A DNA stretch of 48,258 nucleotides from Desulfuromonadales bacterium (GTDB taxonomy: Bacteria; Desulfobacterota; Desulfuromonadia; Geobacterales; Pseudopelobacteraceae), in contig JACAAY010000031.1 in assembly GCA_013377095.1 (NCBI GenBank), positions 1 through 48,258 of the forward strand, written 5' to 3'. Shown piece after piece: positions 34,398-43,632 of the stretch. Within the stretch, counting starts at the first letter, position 1. Each line of letters opens with the position of its first letter. Made by a program: the position numbers and the translations under genes. Below the pieces are notes generated by a model. The model made no database searches. It was not told the DNA's origin and was given only the letters and a program-made list of their open reading frames with translations.

Positions 34398-35302
34398 TTG
34401 AGATCCTCCAGATACTCAACCAACTCCTCAAGGTCGGCATCGGACAGGTCTGGAGCCACGGGCATAATTGCGGGAAAACCTTCCACAATGCTCGCCGAGG
34501 GCTGACGGATCGATTCCCGCAGATACACCTCATCAGCCAGAACGGTCAACGGCTTGCCATCCTTCAGCACTCTGACCCTGCTGCCGAACAACCCCTTGAA
34601 GGTGGGACCGACTGCGGGAGCGCCATCCAGGGAGTGGCAGCCCAGACAGCCATGTTTTTCCATCAGCTCACGTCCATGCCGCACCCCCTTGACCGGGGTC
34701 TGATTCAGCCAGTTCTCGAACGCCTCTTCGGACAATACCTCCACGGTGGTAATCATGGCCGAATGACCGGTTCCGCAATACTGGGAGCAGAACAGGTCAT
34801 GGGTTCCGGGCTTGTCGGCAACAAACCAGACATGATTTTTCATTCCCGGAACCACGTCGCGCTTGACCCGGAACGCGGGCAGGTAAAAACCATGGATCAC
34901 ATCTTTGGAAACCAGTTCAACCACAACCGGCTTACCCACCGGTACGTACAGTTTGGGGCTGGTTCTGCCGTTGGCATAGGTAAAGTCCCATGACCACATG
35001 CGGGCCGTGGCGGTCACTGGCAGGGCATTTTTCGGAACAGTACGCAAGGTCACATAGCCTGCCCAGCCATAGTAGAACATGGCCAGAACCAGCATGGAGG
35101 GCAAAACAACCCAGACAACTTCCAGCCAGAAACTCCCCTCGACCTGGGAGGTCGGCTGGGGGGCGCGGGATTTATGGTAGCGGACAACAAAGACCAGCAT
35201 GACCACCGTAATGCCCACCAGCAGCGCCAGGCAGGCCCCGAAGAGGGACATGAAGATCGGATCAATGGCATCGGTTGTGGATTGCAGGTGCTTGGGGTCC
35301 AC
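34394..35302 (-). CDS. coxB: Cytochrome c oxidase subunit II with fused cytochrome c domain
   Basis: A 302-residue subunit II. Two membrane helices (about 15-40 and 62-82) precede the cupredoxin domain, whose CuA ligands are visible: His in KDVIHGFYLP and CSQYCGTGHSAM. A C-terminal c-type cytochrome domain (about 205-300) has CLGCH and a distal methionine candidate in FPAIMPVAP, so this is the caa3-like form. The GTG start at 35302 follows GAGGAGACGAC. It receives electrons in the periplasm and passes them to subunit I. It lies between coxD and ctaB. Confidence 0.95.
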   Translation of the reverse strand: MDPKHLQSTTDAIDPIFMSLFGACLALLVGITVVMLVFVVRYHKSRAPQPTSQVEGSFWLEVVWVVLPSMLVLAMFYYGWAGYVTLRTVPKNALPVTATARMWSWDFTYANGRTSPKLYVPVGKPVVVELVSKDVIHGFYLPAFRVKRDVVPGMKNHVWFVADKPGTHDLFCSQYCGTGHSAMITTVEVLSEEAFENWLNQTPVKGVRHGRELMEKHGCLGCHSLDGAPAVGPTFKGLFGSRVRVLKDGKPLTVLADEVYLRESIRQPSASIVEGFPAIMPVAPDLSDADLEELVEYLEDLK

Positions 35303-35311
35303 GTCGTCTCC

Positions 35312-35602
35312 TCAGCGGTAGAGCACATCAAAGAAGGTAAGTCCGATAAAAATGGCCAGGGTGACCAGAGCCACGAACAGCATCCAGCGCAGAATCCGCC
35401 CCTCGTATTTCATATGCATAAAAAAGGCGATCACCAGACCTGCCTTGAGGGAGGCGATGGTCAGAGCGGCCAGGACCTTGTAGCCCCCCAGGTTGAAACG
35501 TGTCACCAGCACCGTCAGCGCGGTCAGAACCAGCAGGACCAGCCAGACACCCGCCAACGTGCCGTAGCCGATGATATGATGGTTTTCATTGTCTGATGTC
35601 AT
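35312..35602 (-). CDS. coxD: Cytochrome c oxidase subunit IV (prokaryotic type)
   Basis: A 96-residue protein with three membrane helices: GVWLVLLVLTALTVLVTRF, VLAALTIASLKAGLVIAFFMHMKYE and MLFVALVTLAIFIGLTFFDVLY. The central KAGLVIAFFMHMKYE motif is that of bacterial COX4. GGAGGGCGGC stands before the ATG. It lies nine bases from coxC and nine from coxB, within the same operon. Confidence 0.92.
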   Translation of the reverse strand: MTSDNENHHIIGYGTLAGVWLVLLVLTALTVLVTRFNLGGYKVLAALTIASLKAGLVIAFFMHMKYEGRILRWMLFVALVTLAIFIGLTFFDVLYR

Positions 35603-35611
35603 GCCGCCCTC

Positions 35612-36214
35612 CTACAGGATCAGGTAGTACAGCGGAAAAATAAAGATCCAGATCAGATCCACCAGGTGCCAGTACAGGGCAGCGTTCTCAAGCAGCACAT
35701 AATCGCCTCCATGCACGGTTCCCCTGTGGATCTTGAGCGCCACCCAGGCCAGCAGGGACGCGCCTATCAGCACATGCAAGCCATGGATGCCGGTGATCAG
35801 GTAGTACAAACCGAAGAAGACCGATTCGCCGGGGGGGCCGGATTTCAGATGCGGTGAACCGGGATAGATACCGTGAGCGATCTTGGCGCTCCACTCGAAA
35901 TACTTGATGGCCATGAAGATTGCGGCACACAGAACCGTCCCTCCCAGCATTTGCAGGGAGCGACTCCGCTGATCCCGCTGGATAGCGCTGACCGCCATGG
36001 CCACCAGCAGACTGCTGGTGAGCAACACCAGCGTGTTGATCGTTCCGAAAACCACATTCAGCTGGCGTCCGGCAGACGTAAATTCGTGGGGGTAGCGTGC
36101 CAGATAGACCGCATAGAGGATAAACATTCCGCCAAACAGCAGCAGCTCCGTAAACAGAAACAACCACATGCCCATTTTAGCGCCAGCGTAGTCTTTGTGC
36201 TCGACATGGCTCAT
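35612..36214 (-). CDS. coxC: Cytochrome c oxidase subunit III
   Basis: A 200-residue subunit III with about five helices, the short form used by many bacterial oxidases. KMGMWLFLFTELLLFGGMFILYAVY, FFGLYYLITGIHGLHVLIGASLLAWVAL and AALYWHLVDLIWIFIFPLYYLI are diagnostic. It starts inside the coxA stop region (ATGA), so the two are translationally coupled. It carries no redox centre. Confidence 0.95.
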   Translation of the reverse strand: MSHVEHKDYAGAKMGMWLFLFTELLLFGGMFILYAVYLARYPHEFTSAGRQLNVVFGTINTLVLLTSSLLVAMAVSAIQRDQRSRSLQMLGGTVLCAAIFMAIKYFEWSAKIAHGIYPGSPHLKSGPPGESVFFGLYYLITGIHGLHVLIGASLLAWVALKIHRGTVHGGDYVLLENAALYWHLVDLIWIFIFPLYYLIL

Positions 36215-37839
36215 AGCATGCCCGTCCCTTTGAAATCATAGGGGCCATGGGTAACCACCGGTTCACGGATGAAGTTCTCGGTCGGCGGCGGGGTCGGGAT
36301 GCTCCACTCCAGGGTCGCCCCGCCCCAGGGATTGCCTTCAAACGGCGCTCCGTAAAAAAGGCCACGGAAAAGATTGGCCAGCATCAGCACCAGCCCGGCG
36401 AACAGGATCCAGCTGCCAACGGTGGCCACCAGGTTAAGAGAAGCAAACTCAGGAAGGTAGTCGTAGTAACGTCTCGGCATGCCCTGCATACCAAGTACCT
36501 GCATGGTGAAGTACATGATATTGAAACCGATAAACATCAGTGCCCAGCCCGCGATGGCCGGCTTTTCAGCATATCTGCGGCCATAGAACTTGGGCAACCA
36601 GTAGTGCATGGCCGAGAAAAAGGCAAAACCGGAGCCGCCAAAAATCACATAATGGAAATGCCCGACCACGAAATGGGTGTCATGCACATGAATATTGGTG
36701 GCTGCAGCCCCCAGAATCAAGCCGCTCAGACCCCCGATGGAAAAGAGTATCACAAAGGAGAGGGCAAAGAGCATGGGCGCTTCCAGAGAGATCGACCCTT
36801 TGTAGAGGGTCGAAACCCAGTTGAACACCTTGATGGCCGAAGGAATTGCCACCACAAAAGTTAAAAACGAAAAAACCAGGATGGCCGTATCGCTCATGCC
36901 GCTGGTGAACATGTGGTGCCCCCAGACCAGGGAACCGGCGGCGGCAATGGCGATGCTGGAAAAGGCGATCATCTTGTAGCCGAAGATCGGCTTGCGCGAG
37001 AAGACCGGGATCACATCCGAAATCACCCCCATGGCCGGCAGGATCATGATGTAAACCGCCGGATGGGAATAGATCCAGAACAGATGCTGGTACATGACCG
37101 GGTCGCCGCCCCGGGACGGATCAAACAGACCGACCCCCAGGATACGCTCAGCCAGGACCAGTACCAGGGTGATGCCCAGGATCGGCGTGGCCAGAATCTG
37201 CACCCAGGCGGTGGCATACAGCGACCAGGTAAACAGCGGCAGCCTCCCCCAGGTCATCCCCTCGGCCCGCAGACGGTGAATGGTGGTGACGAAGTTGACA
37301 CCGGTCACAATCGATGAAAAACCGATGATAAAGACTCCGAATACCGCCAGGGAGACATTGGTCCCGGTGCGGGCGCTAAAGGGGACATAGAAGGTCCAGC
37401 CGGTATCGGGCGGACCGCCACCGGTGAAGAGTGCGGTCAGGATGATCAGAGCGCCGACCATGTACAGCCACCAGGAAAAGAGATTCAGGCGCGGGAAAGA
37501 GACATCGCGGGCGCCGATCTGGATCGGCATGACCATGTTGCCGAAGGAGCCCTGAAAACCGGGAATGATAAAGAGGAAGATCATCACCACGCCATGCACG
37601 GTGAACAGCGCGTTATAACTCTGGGGTCCCATGATGGTGCGGCCCGGCGCCATCAGCTCGATGCGCAGCAGCATCCCGAGCAGGACCCCGACCATAAAAA
37701 ATCCGAGCACCGAATACAGGTAGAGCAGCCCGATCCGTTTGTGGTCACAGGAAAAAATCCACGACCCGATGCCGCTTCTGCCGGTATCGCTCCAGAAGCC
37801 GCCTTGGCACGGGGCGCCTACCTGTTCATCCGTACTCAT
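36211..37839 (-). CDS. coxA: Cytochrome c oxidase subunit I (heme-copper oxidase, A2-like)
   Basis: A 542-residue catalytic subunit with twelve predicted helices. Heme and copper ligands include TVHGVVMIFLF, the crosslinked His-Tyr in YSHPAVYIMILP, VWGHHMF for CuB, and HDTHFVVGHFHYV for the two hemes. YSHPAVY, with Tyr-Ser before the His and no Glu at the HPEVY position, is the A2-type D-channel signature; the K-channel lysine is in SAIKVFNWV. It reduces oxygen to water and pumps protons. It overlaps the SCO-family stop by four bases upstream and coxC downstream, so all are in one operon. Confidence 0.96.
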   Translation of the reverse strand: MSTDEQVGAPCQGGFWSDTGRSGIGSWIFSCDHKRIGLLYLYSVLGFFMVGVLLGMLLRIELMAPGRTIMGPQSYNALFTVHGVVMIFLFIIPGFQGSFGNMVMPIQIGARDVSFPRLNLFSWWLYMVGALIILTALFTGGGPPDTGWTFYVPFSARTGTNVSLAVFGVFIIGFSSIVTGVNFVTTIHRLRAEGMTWGRLPLFTWSLYATAWVQILATPILGITLVLVLAERILGVGLFDPSRGGDPVMYQHLFWIYSHPAVYIMILPAMGVISDVIPVFSRKPIFGYKMIAFSSIAIAAAGSLVWGHHMFTSGMSDTAILVFSFLTFVVAIPSAIKVFNWVSTLYKGSISLEAPMLFALSFVILFSIGGLSGLILGAAATNIHVHDTHFVVGHFHYVIFGGSGFAFFSAMHYWLPKFYGRRYAEKPAIAGWALMFIGFNIMYFTMQVLGMQGMPRRYYDYLPEFASLNLVATVGSWILFAGLVLMLANLFRGLFYGAPFEGNPWGGATLEWSIPTPPPTENFIREPVVTHGPYDFKGTGML

Positions 37840-38741
37840 GAGTCCTCCGTTTTTGACGACCTGCGCTTTTTCCCGGTCAGCAGCAGAAAAACCAGAAAAC
37901 CAGCCACACAGACGATCACCACCGTAGCGCTCACCCGTAACAGGTTGAAGACATAGGTTTTCTGCGATGGATCAAAGGTAAAGCAATACTCCATTACCTT
38001 GCGGACCGTGGCGCCGGTTTTGCCCTCGCGTGCCTCCAGCAGCGCCAGGGACAGATCCTTGGCCAGAAAGGTCGTCCCGTAGAGATAGCGGATAATGGAG
38101 CCGTCTGCGGACACCACTAGACTCACCACCGGATGGATAAAATCCTGCCCCTTGCGTTGAAAATGAAAACCGGCAGCATCGGTCAACTGCCGGATAGCAG
38201 TTTTCTCTCCAGTCAGAAAGCGCCAGCCGTCCTCGGGGAAGGGGGCCTGGGTGGCAGCCAGATAGATCTTTTTGAACCGCGCCGCCTGGGCTGGCGTTTC
38301 CTGTTCGTCGAAGCTGACCGAGATCACCCGGTACTCGCTGACCGGACGACTTTTCAACTGCGGCAGGACCCGCGCCAGTCCCCACTGCAGATTGTAGCAG
38401 ACATTGGTGCAACCGTAATACACCGGCAGGATGATCGTCGGACCGCTGACCAGATCCCCCAGGCGGACCGCCTTGCCGGTCTCATCGCGAAAAACCAGAT
38501 CCAGGGGCAGCTTGGAGCCGATATGCTCATCGACCCCCAGGGATGCCGACACGGGTTGCTGCGCTGCTTCAGGTGAAAAGTGATGTTCCTCTTCAACGTG
38601 GGCGGCAGCCGGGCTCACGCACAGCATCAGCAACAGGATCAGCATCGCCGGGGCATGGATGGAAACTGCCCTGGCCAGAAAAAGATTCAAAAACGCCTTT
38701 GTGTAAAACCGGTTTACATTAAATGGTTCCATCCTCTTCAT
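37836..38741 (-). CDS. SCO1/SenC/PrrC-family copper chaperone
   Basis: A 301-residue thioredoxin-fold protein with an N-terminal signal anchor (about 20-45, APAMLILLLMLCVSPAAA) and a C-terminal membrane helix (VSATVVIVCVAGFLVFLLLTG). The copper site CTNVC (CxxxC) and the distal His in DFIHPVVSLV are present. It should load copper into CuA of the oxidase encoded downstream. The start at 38741 is tentative: AGAGGG lies about 12 bases before it, and a nearby in-frame ATG at 38732 is possible. It is the first gene of the oxidase operon, divergent from the TRIC-like gene. Confidence 0.88.
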   Translation of the reverse strand: MKRMEPFNVNRFYTKAFLNLFLARAVSIHAPAMLILLLMLCVSPAAAHVEEEHHFSPEAAQQPVSASLGVDEHIGSKLPLDLVFRDETGKAVRLGDLVSGPTIILPVYYGCTNVCYNLQWGLARVLPQLKSRPVSEYRVISVSFDEQETPAQAARFKKIYLAATQAPFPEDGWRFLTGEKTAIRQLTDAAGFHFQRKGQDFIHPVVSLVVSADGSIIRYLYGTTFLAKDLSLALLEAREGKTGATVRKVMEYCFTFDPSQKTYVFNLLRVSATVVIVCVAGFLVFLLLTGKKRRSSKTEDS

Positions 38742-38817
38742 TCTTTTTTTACCCTCTGGAAGTCCGTAACCGTTCCTGTTATGGTACCGCCACACTATCT
38801 TCGGGGGAACATTCACC

Positions 38818-39438
38818 ATGAATCTGCTTTACAGTCTCGATCTGCTCGGGACCGCGGCATTCGCCGCATCGGGAGCCTTGGCGGCCATACGGCGCGACAT
38901 GGACATTTTCGGCGTCATGGTGCTGGGGCTCGTAACCGCCACCGGAGGTGGCACGCTTCGCGACCTGCTGCTGGGCGACACCCCCCCGTTTATCTTCAAG
39001 GATGAAACCTACCTCTACCTCTCCCTCGCCGTGTCTCTGCTGGTCTTCCTGTTTCACCGCAACCTGGGCCGCTTTGCCCACCCGCTGACGTTCTTCGATG
39101 CGGTCGGGCTGGGCACGTTTGTCGTCATCGGCACCGGCAAAGCCCTGGATTTCCATTTCGGATTTATCGGATCGGTCATGGCGGGCGTCATGACCGCCAC
39201 CGCCGGAGGCATGATCCGCGACATGCTCTCCAACCGCGTCCCCATGGTGCTCCAGAAGGAGGTCTACGCTTCAGCCTGCCTGGCGGGAGGATCGCTGTTG
39301 ACCCTGCTGCACCACATCGGCGTGCCGCGCACCTGGTCGCTGTTGGCCTCGGCCTTCACGGTCATCGTCCTGCGGCTGCTGGCCGTCCGCTACAACTGGT
39401 CGCTACCGCGTGCCCGTTACGGCCAGGCACACCATTAA
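38818..39438 (+). CDS. TRIC-type cation channel family protein (UPF0126/YicG)
   Basis: A 206-residue membrane protein with about seven helices arranged as two repeats, each with a Gly-rich motif: VTATGGGTLRDLLLG (about 41-55) and MTATAGGMIRDMLSN (about 125-140). This is the UPF0126/TRIC family, trimeric cation channels in eukaryotes; prokaryotic members conduct potassium in structural studies. GGGGGAA lies before the ATG. It stands alone between the oxidase operon and the J-domain gene. Confidence 0.9.
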   Translation: MNLLYSLDLLGTAAFAASGALAAIRRDMDIFGVMVLGLVTATGGGTLRDLLLGDTPPFIFKDETYLYLSLAVSLLVFLFHRNLGRFAHPLTFFDAVGLGTFVVIGTGKALDFHFGFIGSVMAGVMTATAGGMIRDMLSNRVPMVLQKEVYASACLAGGSLLTLLHHIGVPRTWSLLASAFTVIVLRLLAVRYNWSLPRARYGQAHH

Positions 39439-39499
39439 CCCAGATAAGCAGAGTCAGGATTATTCCCGTTCTAATCTCCTCTCCGGATTGATTATTTCG

Positions 39500-40231
39500 T
39501 CAGAAACGGGCCTCGCGAACCAGGGCATTGTGGCGGGCCATGCCCCGCAGATGCTCGCGCAGTTTCAGCTCACTCACCAGCCCCTGCTCCACGAAATAGC
39601 GGCCGATCTGCTGCTGCATCGACCGCTGGTGAAGCAGAATCAGATTGAGTTGGGATTGGGTCAGCAACCCCAGCTCCACGGCCCGCTCACCAAAGGAACC
39701 CACAATCTCGGTGGCCGCCAGAATCGCCGACACATCCGCCTCACTCAACCAACCCCACTGGCGGGCAAAATCACCCAGCGGCGGACGCTGGTCCCGCTGC
39801 CAGATTAACGCACGCACCACCGCCTGGTAGGACACAATTCCACCATAGTAGAGATACAGACCCAGCTTCAGTTCGATGGTGGGAAACGGCCCCTGGTAGT
39901 ACTGCTCACCCGGAACCGGACCGGGCTTTTGCGCCGGAAAAACCGTTGCCTTGCGCGGCTTGGCATGACGCAGTTGCAGTCGGGGTTTTCGTCCCTTAAG
40001 GTAGTCATTGAGAAGATTGTAGGCCTCCACCGAGCGGCGGAACAGCTCTGTACGACAGGCCTGATCCGCATCTTCACCACAGGCATCGGGATGGCACTCC
40101 CAGACCCGGTTCCGATAGGCGTTTTTCAGCCCTTCAACCTGGATATAGCAGAGAAACTCCCTGTTGATATCCGCTGCGGGAAACAGGATGCGGCAGGCAT
40201 CCATAAGTTCAGCTTCCTGACGTGGGGACAT
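39500..40231 (-). CDS. J-domain (DnaJ-like) protein
   Basis: A 243-residue protein with an N-terminal J-domain (about 10-80) including the HPD tripeptide in YRNRVWECHPDACGED. The loop is longer than usual and holds two cysteines, which could make it redox- or metal-responsive; that is inference. There is no Gly/Phe or zinc region, so it is a type III co-chaperone that would recruit DnaK. The C-terminal two-thirds (YYQGPFPTIELKLGLYLYYGG and LGLLTQSQLNLILLHQRSMQQQIGRYFVEQGL) contain repeated helical segments not recognised. It follows srkA by 80 bases on the same strand. Confidence 0.82.
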   Translation of the reverse strand: MSPRQEAELMDACRILFPAADINREFLCYIQVEGLKNAYRNRVWECHPDACGEDADQACRTELFRRSVEAYNLLNDYLKGRKPRLQLRHAKPRKATVFPAQKPGPVPGEQYYQGPFPTIELKLGLYLYYGGIVSYQAVVRALIWQRDQRPPLGDFARQWGWLSEADVSAILAATEIVGSFGERAVELGLLTQSQLNLILLHQRSMQQQIGRYFVEQGLVSELKLREHLRGMARHNALVREARF

Positions 40232-40311
40232 GGGATCCTCGCCCGGTGTGGGGATCGTGGGGTATGAAAGACTTATGTACTGTATACCCGAAAAACGGGT
40301 GTTTTTCCAGA

Positions 40312-41298
40312 CTACTCCAGTTCAAGCGGCGGCTCGTCCAGTATCGCCAGCTGCTCGCGCAGCTCAAGGATCTGCTCCCCCCAGTATCTCACGGTATTAA
40401 ACCAGGGAAAGGTTACGGGAAAGACAGGATCCTGCCAGCGAAGGGCCAGCCAGGCGCTGTAATGGAGCATGCGCAGGCTTCGCAGCGGCTCGATCAACTG
40501 CAGCTCGACCGTGTTGAAGTCACAGAACTCACGGTACCCTTCCAACAGCGCCTCCAACTGGGCTGCCTGACGCACCCGGTCACCGGAGAGCATCATCCAG
40601 AAATCCTGAACGGCCGGCGCCATGCGGGCATCATCGAAATCCACAAAATGGGGCGCATCATCACGCCAGAGAATGTTACCGGCGTGACAGTCACCATGCG
40701 CCCGGATGGAGCGGATCGGGCCGACTCCGGCCAGGATGGCTTCAATCCTCTGCAGCAGCCGGTCGGTCACGGCCGTATAGCTCTCCCGGTATTCGGCCGG
40801 AATAAACTGTTCCTTGATCAGCTCCACGCTGGCATGGCCGAAACTGTGGATATCAAGTGCCGGGCGGTGTTCAAAGGGATGCACCGCGCCAATACGATGA
40901 ATTCTCCCCAGCATGCGGCCGAGGATCAGCAGGTTATCGAGATTGTCAAACTCCGGGGCGCGCCCACCCTGGCGCGGATAGAGGGCAAAGCGAAAGCCCT
41001 TGTAGGTGGAGAGGCTCTCGCCGGCATCATTCCGCAGGGGCGCCACCACCGGCAGCTCATGTTCGACCAGGTCGAAACAGAAACGGTGCTCTTCCAGAAT
41101 CTGATCATCGCTCCAGCGTCCGGGGCGGTAAAACTTGGCGATCAGCGGTTTTCCCTCTTCAATGCCGACCTGATAGACGCGGTTTTCGTAGCTGTTGAGC
41201 GCCAGGGTACGGCAATCGCAGTAAAATCCGAGACTCTCCACGGCGTCCATGATAAAAGCGGGGGTCAGGGTTTGGAAGGGGTGCTGGTTCAAGTGCAT
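40312..41298 (-). CDS. srkA: Stress-response serine/threonine kinase SrkA (YihE/RdoA)
   Basis: A 328-residue protein of the choline-kinase-like fold. It has NSYENRVYQVGIEEGKPLIAKFYRPGRWS (nucleotide loop and lysine), catalytic HGDCHAGNILW and metal-binding FVDFDDA. SrkA in E. coli is a cytoplasmic kinase that protects against programmed death after stress. The start at 41298 matches the family N-terminus (HPFQTLTPAFIMDAVESLGF); 41316 is an alternative. An inverted repeat spans the start region (41310-41340). It precedes the J-domain gene. Confidence 0.93.
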   Translation of the reverse strand: MHLNQHPFQTLTPAFIMDAVESLGFYCDCRTLALNSYENRVYQVGIEEGKPLIAKFYRPGRWSDDQILEEHRFCFDLVEHELPVVAPLRNDAGESLSTYKGFRFALYPRQGGRAPEFDNLDNLLILGRMLGRIHRIGAVHPFEHRPALDIHSFGHASVELIKEQFIPAEYRESYTAVTDRLLQRIEAILAGVGPIRSIRAHGDCHAGNILWRDDAPHFVDFDDARMAPAVQDFWMMLSGDRVRQAAQLEALLEGYREFCDFNTVELQLIEPLRSLRMLHYSAWLALRWQDPVFPVTFPWFNTVRYWGEQILELREQLAILDEPPLELE

Positions 41299-41309
41299 GG
41301 CTGAATCCC

Positions 41310-41340
41310 GTGGCATGTATTCGCATCAACAACATGCCAC
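41310..41340. promoter_or_regulatory. Inverted repeat upstream of srkA
   Basis: Arms gtggcatgt (41310-41318) and acatgccac (41332-41340) lie 12 bases beyond the chosen srkA start. It could be an operator or a leader hairpin; no family match. Confidence 0.25.
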
Positions 41341-41538
41341 CATACCATTTATTGCTTGATGAACCAAGGGGAAGCGATGCGGGATATAATTCAGCAACAC
41401 TATCGAGACATTCCCCATTACCACCACAACCCGCTGGACTGAACAAACCAAATGGCATATACACGATGTGGTAGTATCTTCAGTACCGCCACTTCCCATG
41501 CACAACAGACCTTGCCAGAACGTTGAACGGAGCAGTCC

Positions 41539-42468
41539 ATGCCCAAGGAAATAACCCACTGGATTCTGGCGGAACGGGTGCTGAATCAACTGGGCGAAAA
41601 CAACCCTCTGTCCGGAATCATCCGCGCCAACCATTCAATCTATCTGGCAGGCACGGTTCTTCCGGACACCTTGCTGCATCTCTTCCGTGGTCCCCACAGC
41701 AGAATTGCGTTACGGCTGGCACACCGTTTCCACGACGCCACCGACAACAGCTATGGCCCGCTCATCCGGGCCGAGGCACGATATCCCGACGGCCTGCCCC
41801 CCAGCCTGCTGGCCTGCCTGCTGGGTGTGATCAGCCACATACTGACCGACAGCGTCTTTCATCCCTATGTGTACGCCCGTAGCGGCATCCATGATATTGG
41901 CCTGCATTACCGCTTGGAAACCGCCATGGATGTCCATTTTCTCCACTGTGGCGTCACCTCACCGGCTCGCCGTATGGACGAGCTGACCACCCCGGAAACC
42001 AGGCAAATGTTACGTGACGCGATGGCACTGCTGTTCGACCCGGACGGAGAACTGCCGCAGGCAGCGCTGGAACAGTCCCTGGCGCTGCACTGCCGCATTC
42101 AGGGAATGTACGACCGGACCTGGTGGAAAATTGCCGCCATGCTCCTGGGGACCCTGCTTGGTTCCCCATTCAGGGAGCAACGCCAGCTGTTCTATCCACT
42201 GGATGCATCCGGATCAAATCACCGCATGATGATCGACTCCATCGGCTCATGGAAACATCCTGTTTCCGGCGCGGTAATGACAAACTCGATTGACGACCTT
42301 GCGGATGAAGCGGTACAACAGACCGTGGCAATTTTCAGACGTATCGAAGAGCGGGGAAGCTTGGCAATGGCACTGGAAGAACCTCCCGGCGCCAATCTCC
42401 TGACGGGATTAGTCGGTATCGGCATGGCTGAAATGGGGCACGGTAGGCAAGAGAGGGAAGTGAAGTGA
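41539..42468 (+). CDS. Zinc-dependent phospholipase C-like protein
   Basis: A 309-residue protein of the bacterial zinc-dependent phospholipase C/S1-P1 nuclease-like family. Conserved His/Asp segments in order are THWILAERVL, AGTVLPDTLLH, AHRFHDATD, GVISHILTDSVFHPYVY and HYRLETAMDVHFLH. There is no signal peptide, so it may act inside the cell or be unrelated to secreted toxins; the substrate is not known. GGAG precedes the ATG. It overlaps the LysM gene by four bases (GTGA) and begins a plus-strand operon. Confidence 0.8.
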   Translation: MPKEITHWILAERVLNQLGENNPLSGIIRANHSIYLAGTVLPDTLLHLFRGPHSRIALRLAHRFHDATDNSYGPLIRAEARYPDGLPPSLLACLLGVISHILTDSVFHPYVYARSGIHDIGLHYRLETAMDVHFLHCGVTSPARRMDELTTPETRQMLRDAMALLFDPDGELPQAALEQSLALHCRIQGMYDRTWWKIAAMLLGTLLGSPFREQRQLFYPLDASGSNHRMMIDSIGSWKHPVSGAVMTNSIDDLADEAVQQTVAIFRRIEERGSLAMALEEPPGANLLTGLVGIGMAEMGHGRQEREVK

Positions 42469-43586
42469 AAGACCGATCTAAAAGGCAAAAGTCGCTGCGT
42501 GCGATGTTCCTGGCACTGGTTTGCACAGCCTGCGGCGTACACTGCTCGTACGCTGCCGGTAAAGCGTATGACATCGATTTGAACGAGTTAAAAAAATCTC
42601 CCTATGACCTGAATCTGAAAGAGTTGCACCCGTCACCGTTGCACCGTTCAAAGTCGCCCCATCGCAAACAGACGCCCAAGGCCGCCCAACCCTCTGAACC
42701 CACAACAAATGATGCGCCGAAAGGAAGCAGCAGTTACACGGTTCAACCGGGCGATTACCCCCTGCTGATCCTGATCAGGCATTACGGACTTTCCCAGGCT
42801 GCCGCAGAAAAAATACTTCCCCAGGTGATACAGCTGAACAACCTTCGGGATCCACGTAAGCTGACGGTCGGCCAGCGGCTCCTCATCCCGCTTGTACCCG
42901 CTGGGCAGGCGCCACCCAAGGATATCGTCTCCAGCTCTCCACCACCCGCCACTGCCGCATTGCCCGCAGTGCAGCCCCCTGTCACACCAGCTGAGGCACA
43001 ACCAGACGCGCCACCTGTTGTCAGACTGCCCGTGGTCGCTCCGTTTGTGACATCCGGTGTGCCACCCATCGTTTCAGCTGCCGTGCCAATTGTCGTTTCT
43101 CCAGACGTGCAACCACCTGCCATCCAGGCGCCCATAGCCCAGCCATCAGCCGCTGAAACAGCACCGACACGGGAGGTTCAACTACATACCGCCCCACCCT
43201 GTCAGCTGGCGCGTCAGGTTGCCGAGCAGTTGGGTTTACGCATTCCCGCCGTTACCGCTCTTATCCCGGCCGCCACCGTCAGTATGGCCTTCAAGGATCA
43301 GAAGCTGGTTGTGGCCTGCGGCATGACCGCGGCCGAAACCTATACATCCCAGCGTCTCCTGGCGCGCAGTGGCGCGCAACTGCTGCTTTTTGACGGTGAT
43401 GAGCCGCCCGGCGAAGTAATTTCGGAACTGGCGGACAGCTTGGGGATTTCTATCCGACCGGTCAACGGGGATACCGGCGACAAACTTCCGGCAACCTACG
43501 TACTTTCCGCCATCGGAGTCGCAGGCAGTGATGTCCGTCTGACCATCCTGTCTTCGCCGGAGTCACGGGAAAAATCAAAACCGTGA
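42465..43586 (+). CDS. LysM-domain envelope protein with a Pro-rich linker
   Basis: A 373-residue protein. A signal peptide (about 10-31, MFLALVCTACGVHCSYAA) precedes a LysM-like domain (about 88-145, SYTVQPGDYPLLILIRHYGLS and PQVIQLNNLRDPRKLTVGQRLLIPL), a long Pro/Ala/Val-rich linker (about 150-240) and a C-terminal domain (about 243-365) not recognised. It probably binds peptidoglycan in the periplasm. Translation begins with GTG at 42465, overlapping the preceding stop by four bases. Confidence 0.82.
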   Translation: MKDRSKRQKSLRAMFLALVCTACGVHCSYAAGKAYDIDLNELKKSPYDLNLKELHPSPLHRSKSPHRKQTPKAAQPSEPTTNDAPKGSSSYTVQPGDYPLLILIRHYGLSQAAAEKILPQVIQLNNLRDPRKLTVGQRLLIPLVPAGQAPPKDIVSSSPPPATAALPAVQPPVTPAEAQPDAPPVVRLPVVAPFVTSGVPPIVSAAVPIVVSPDVQPPAIQAPIAQPSAAETAPTREVQLHTAPPCQLARQVAEQLGLRIPAVTALIPAATVSMAFKDQKLVVACGMTAAETYTSQRLLARSGAQLLLFDGDEPPGEVISELADSLGISIRPVNGDTGDKLPATYVLSAIGVAGSDVRLTILSSPESREKSKP

Positions 43587-43632
43587 AGCCGATGCTCCGT
43601 TCAAGATTCACGCACGTAGAAAGGTATCTGAC

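Noticed and set aside
40222-41304. A 360-codon plus-strand open frame opposite srkA
   Set aside because: It lies wholly antisense to a clear SrkA kinase, has no recognisable domain and no ribosome site.
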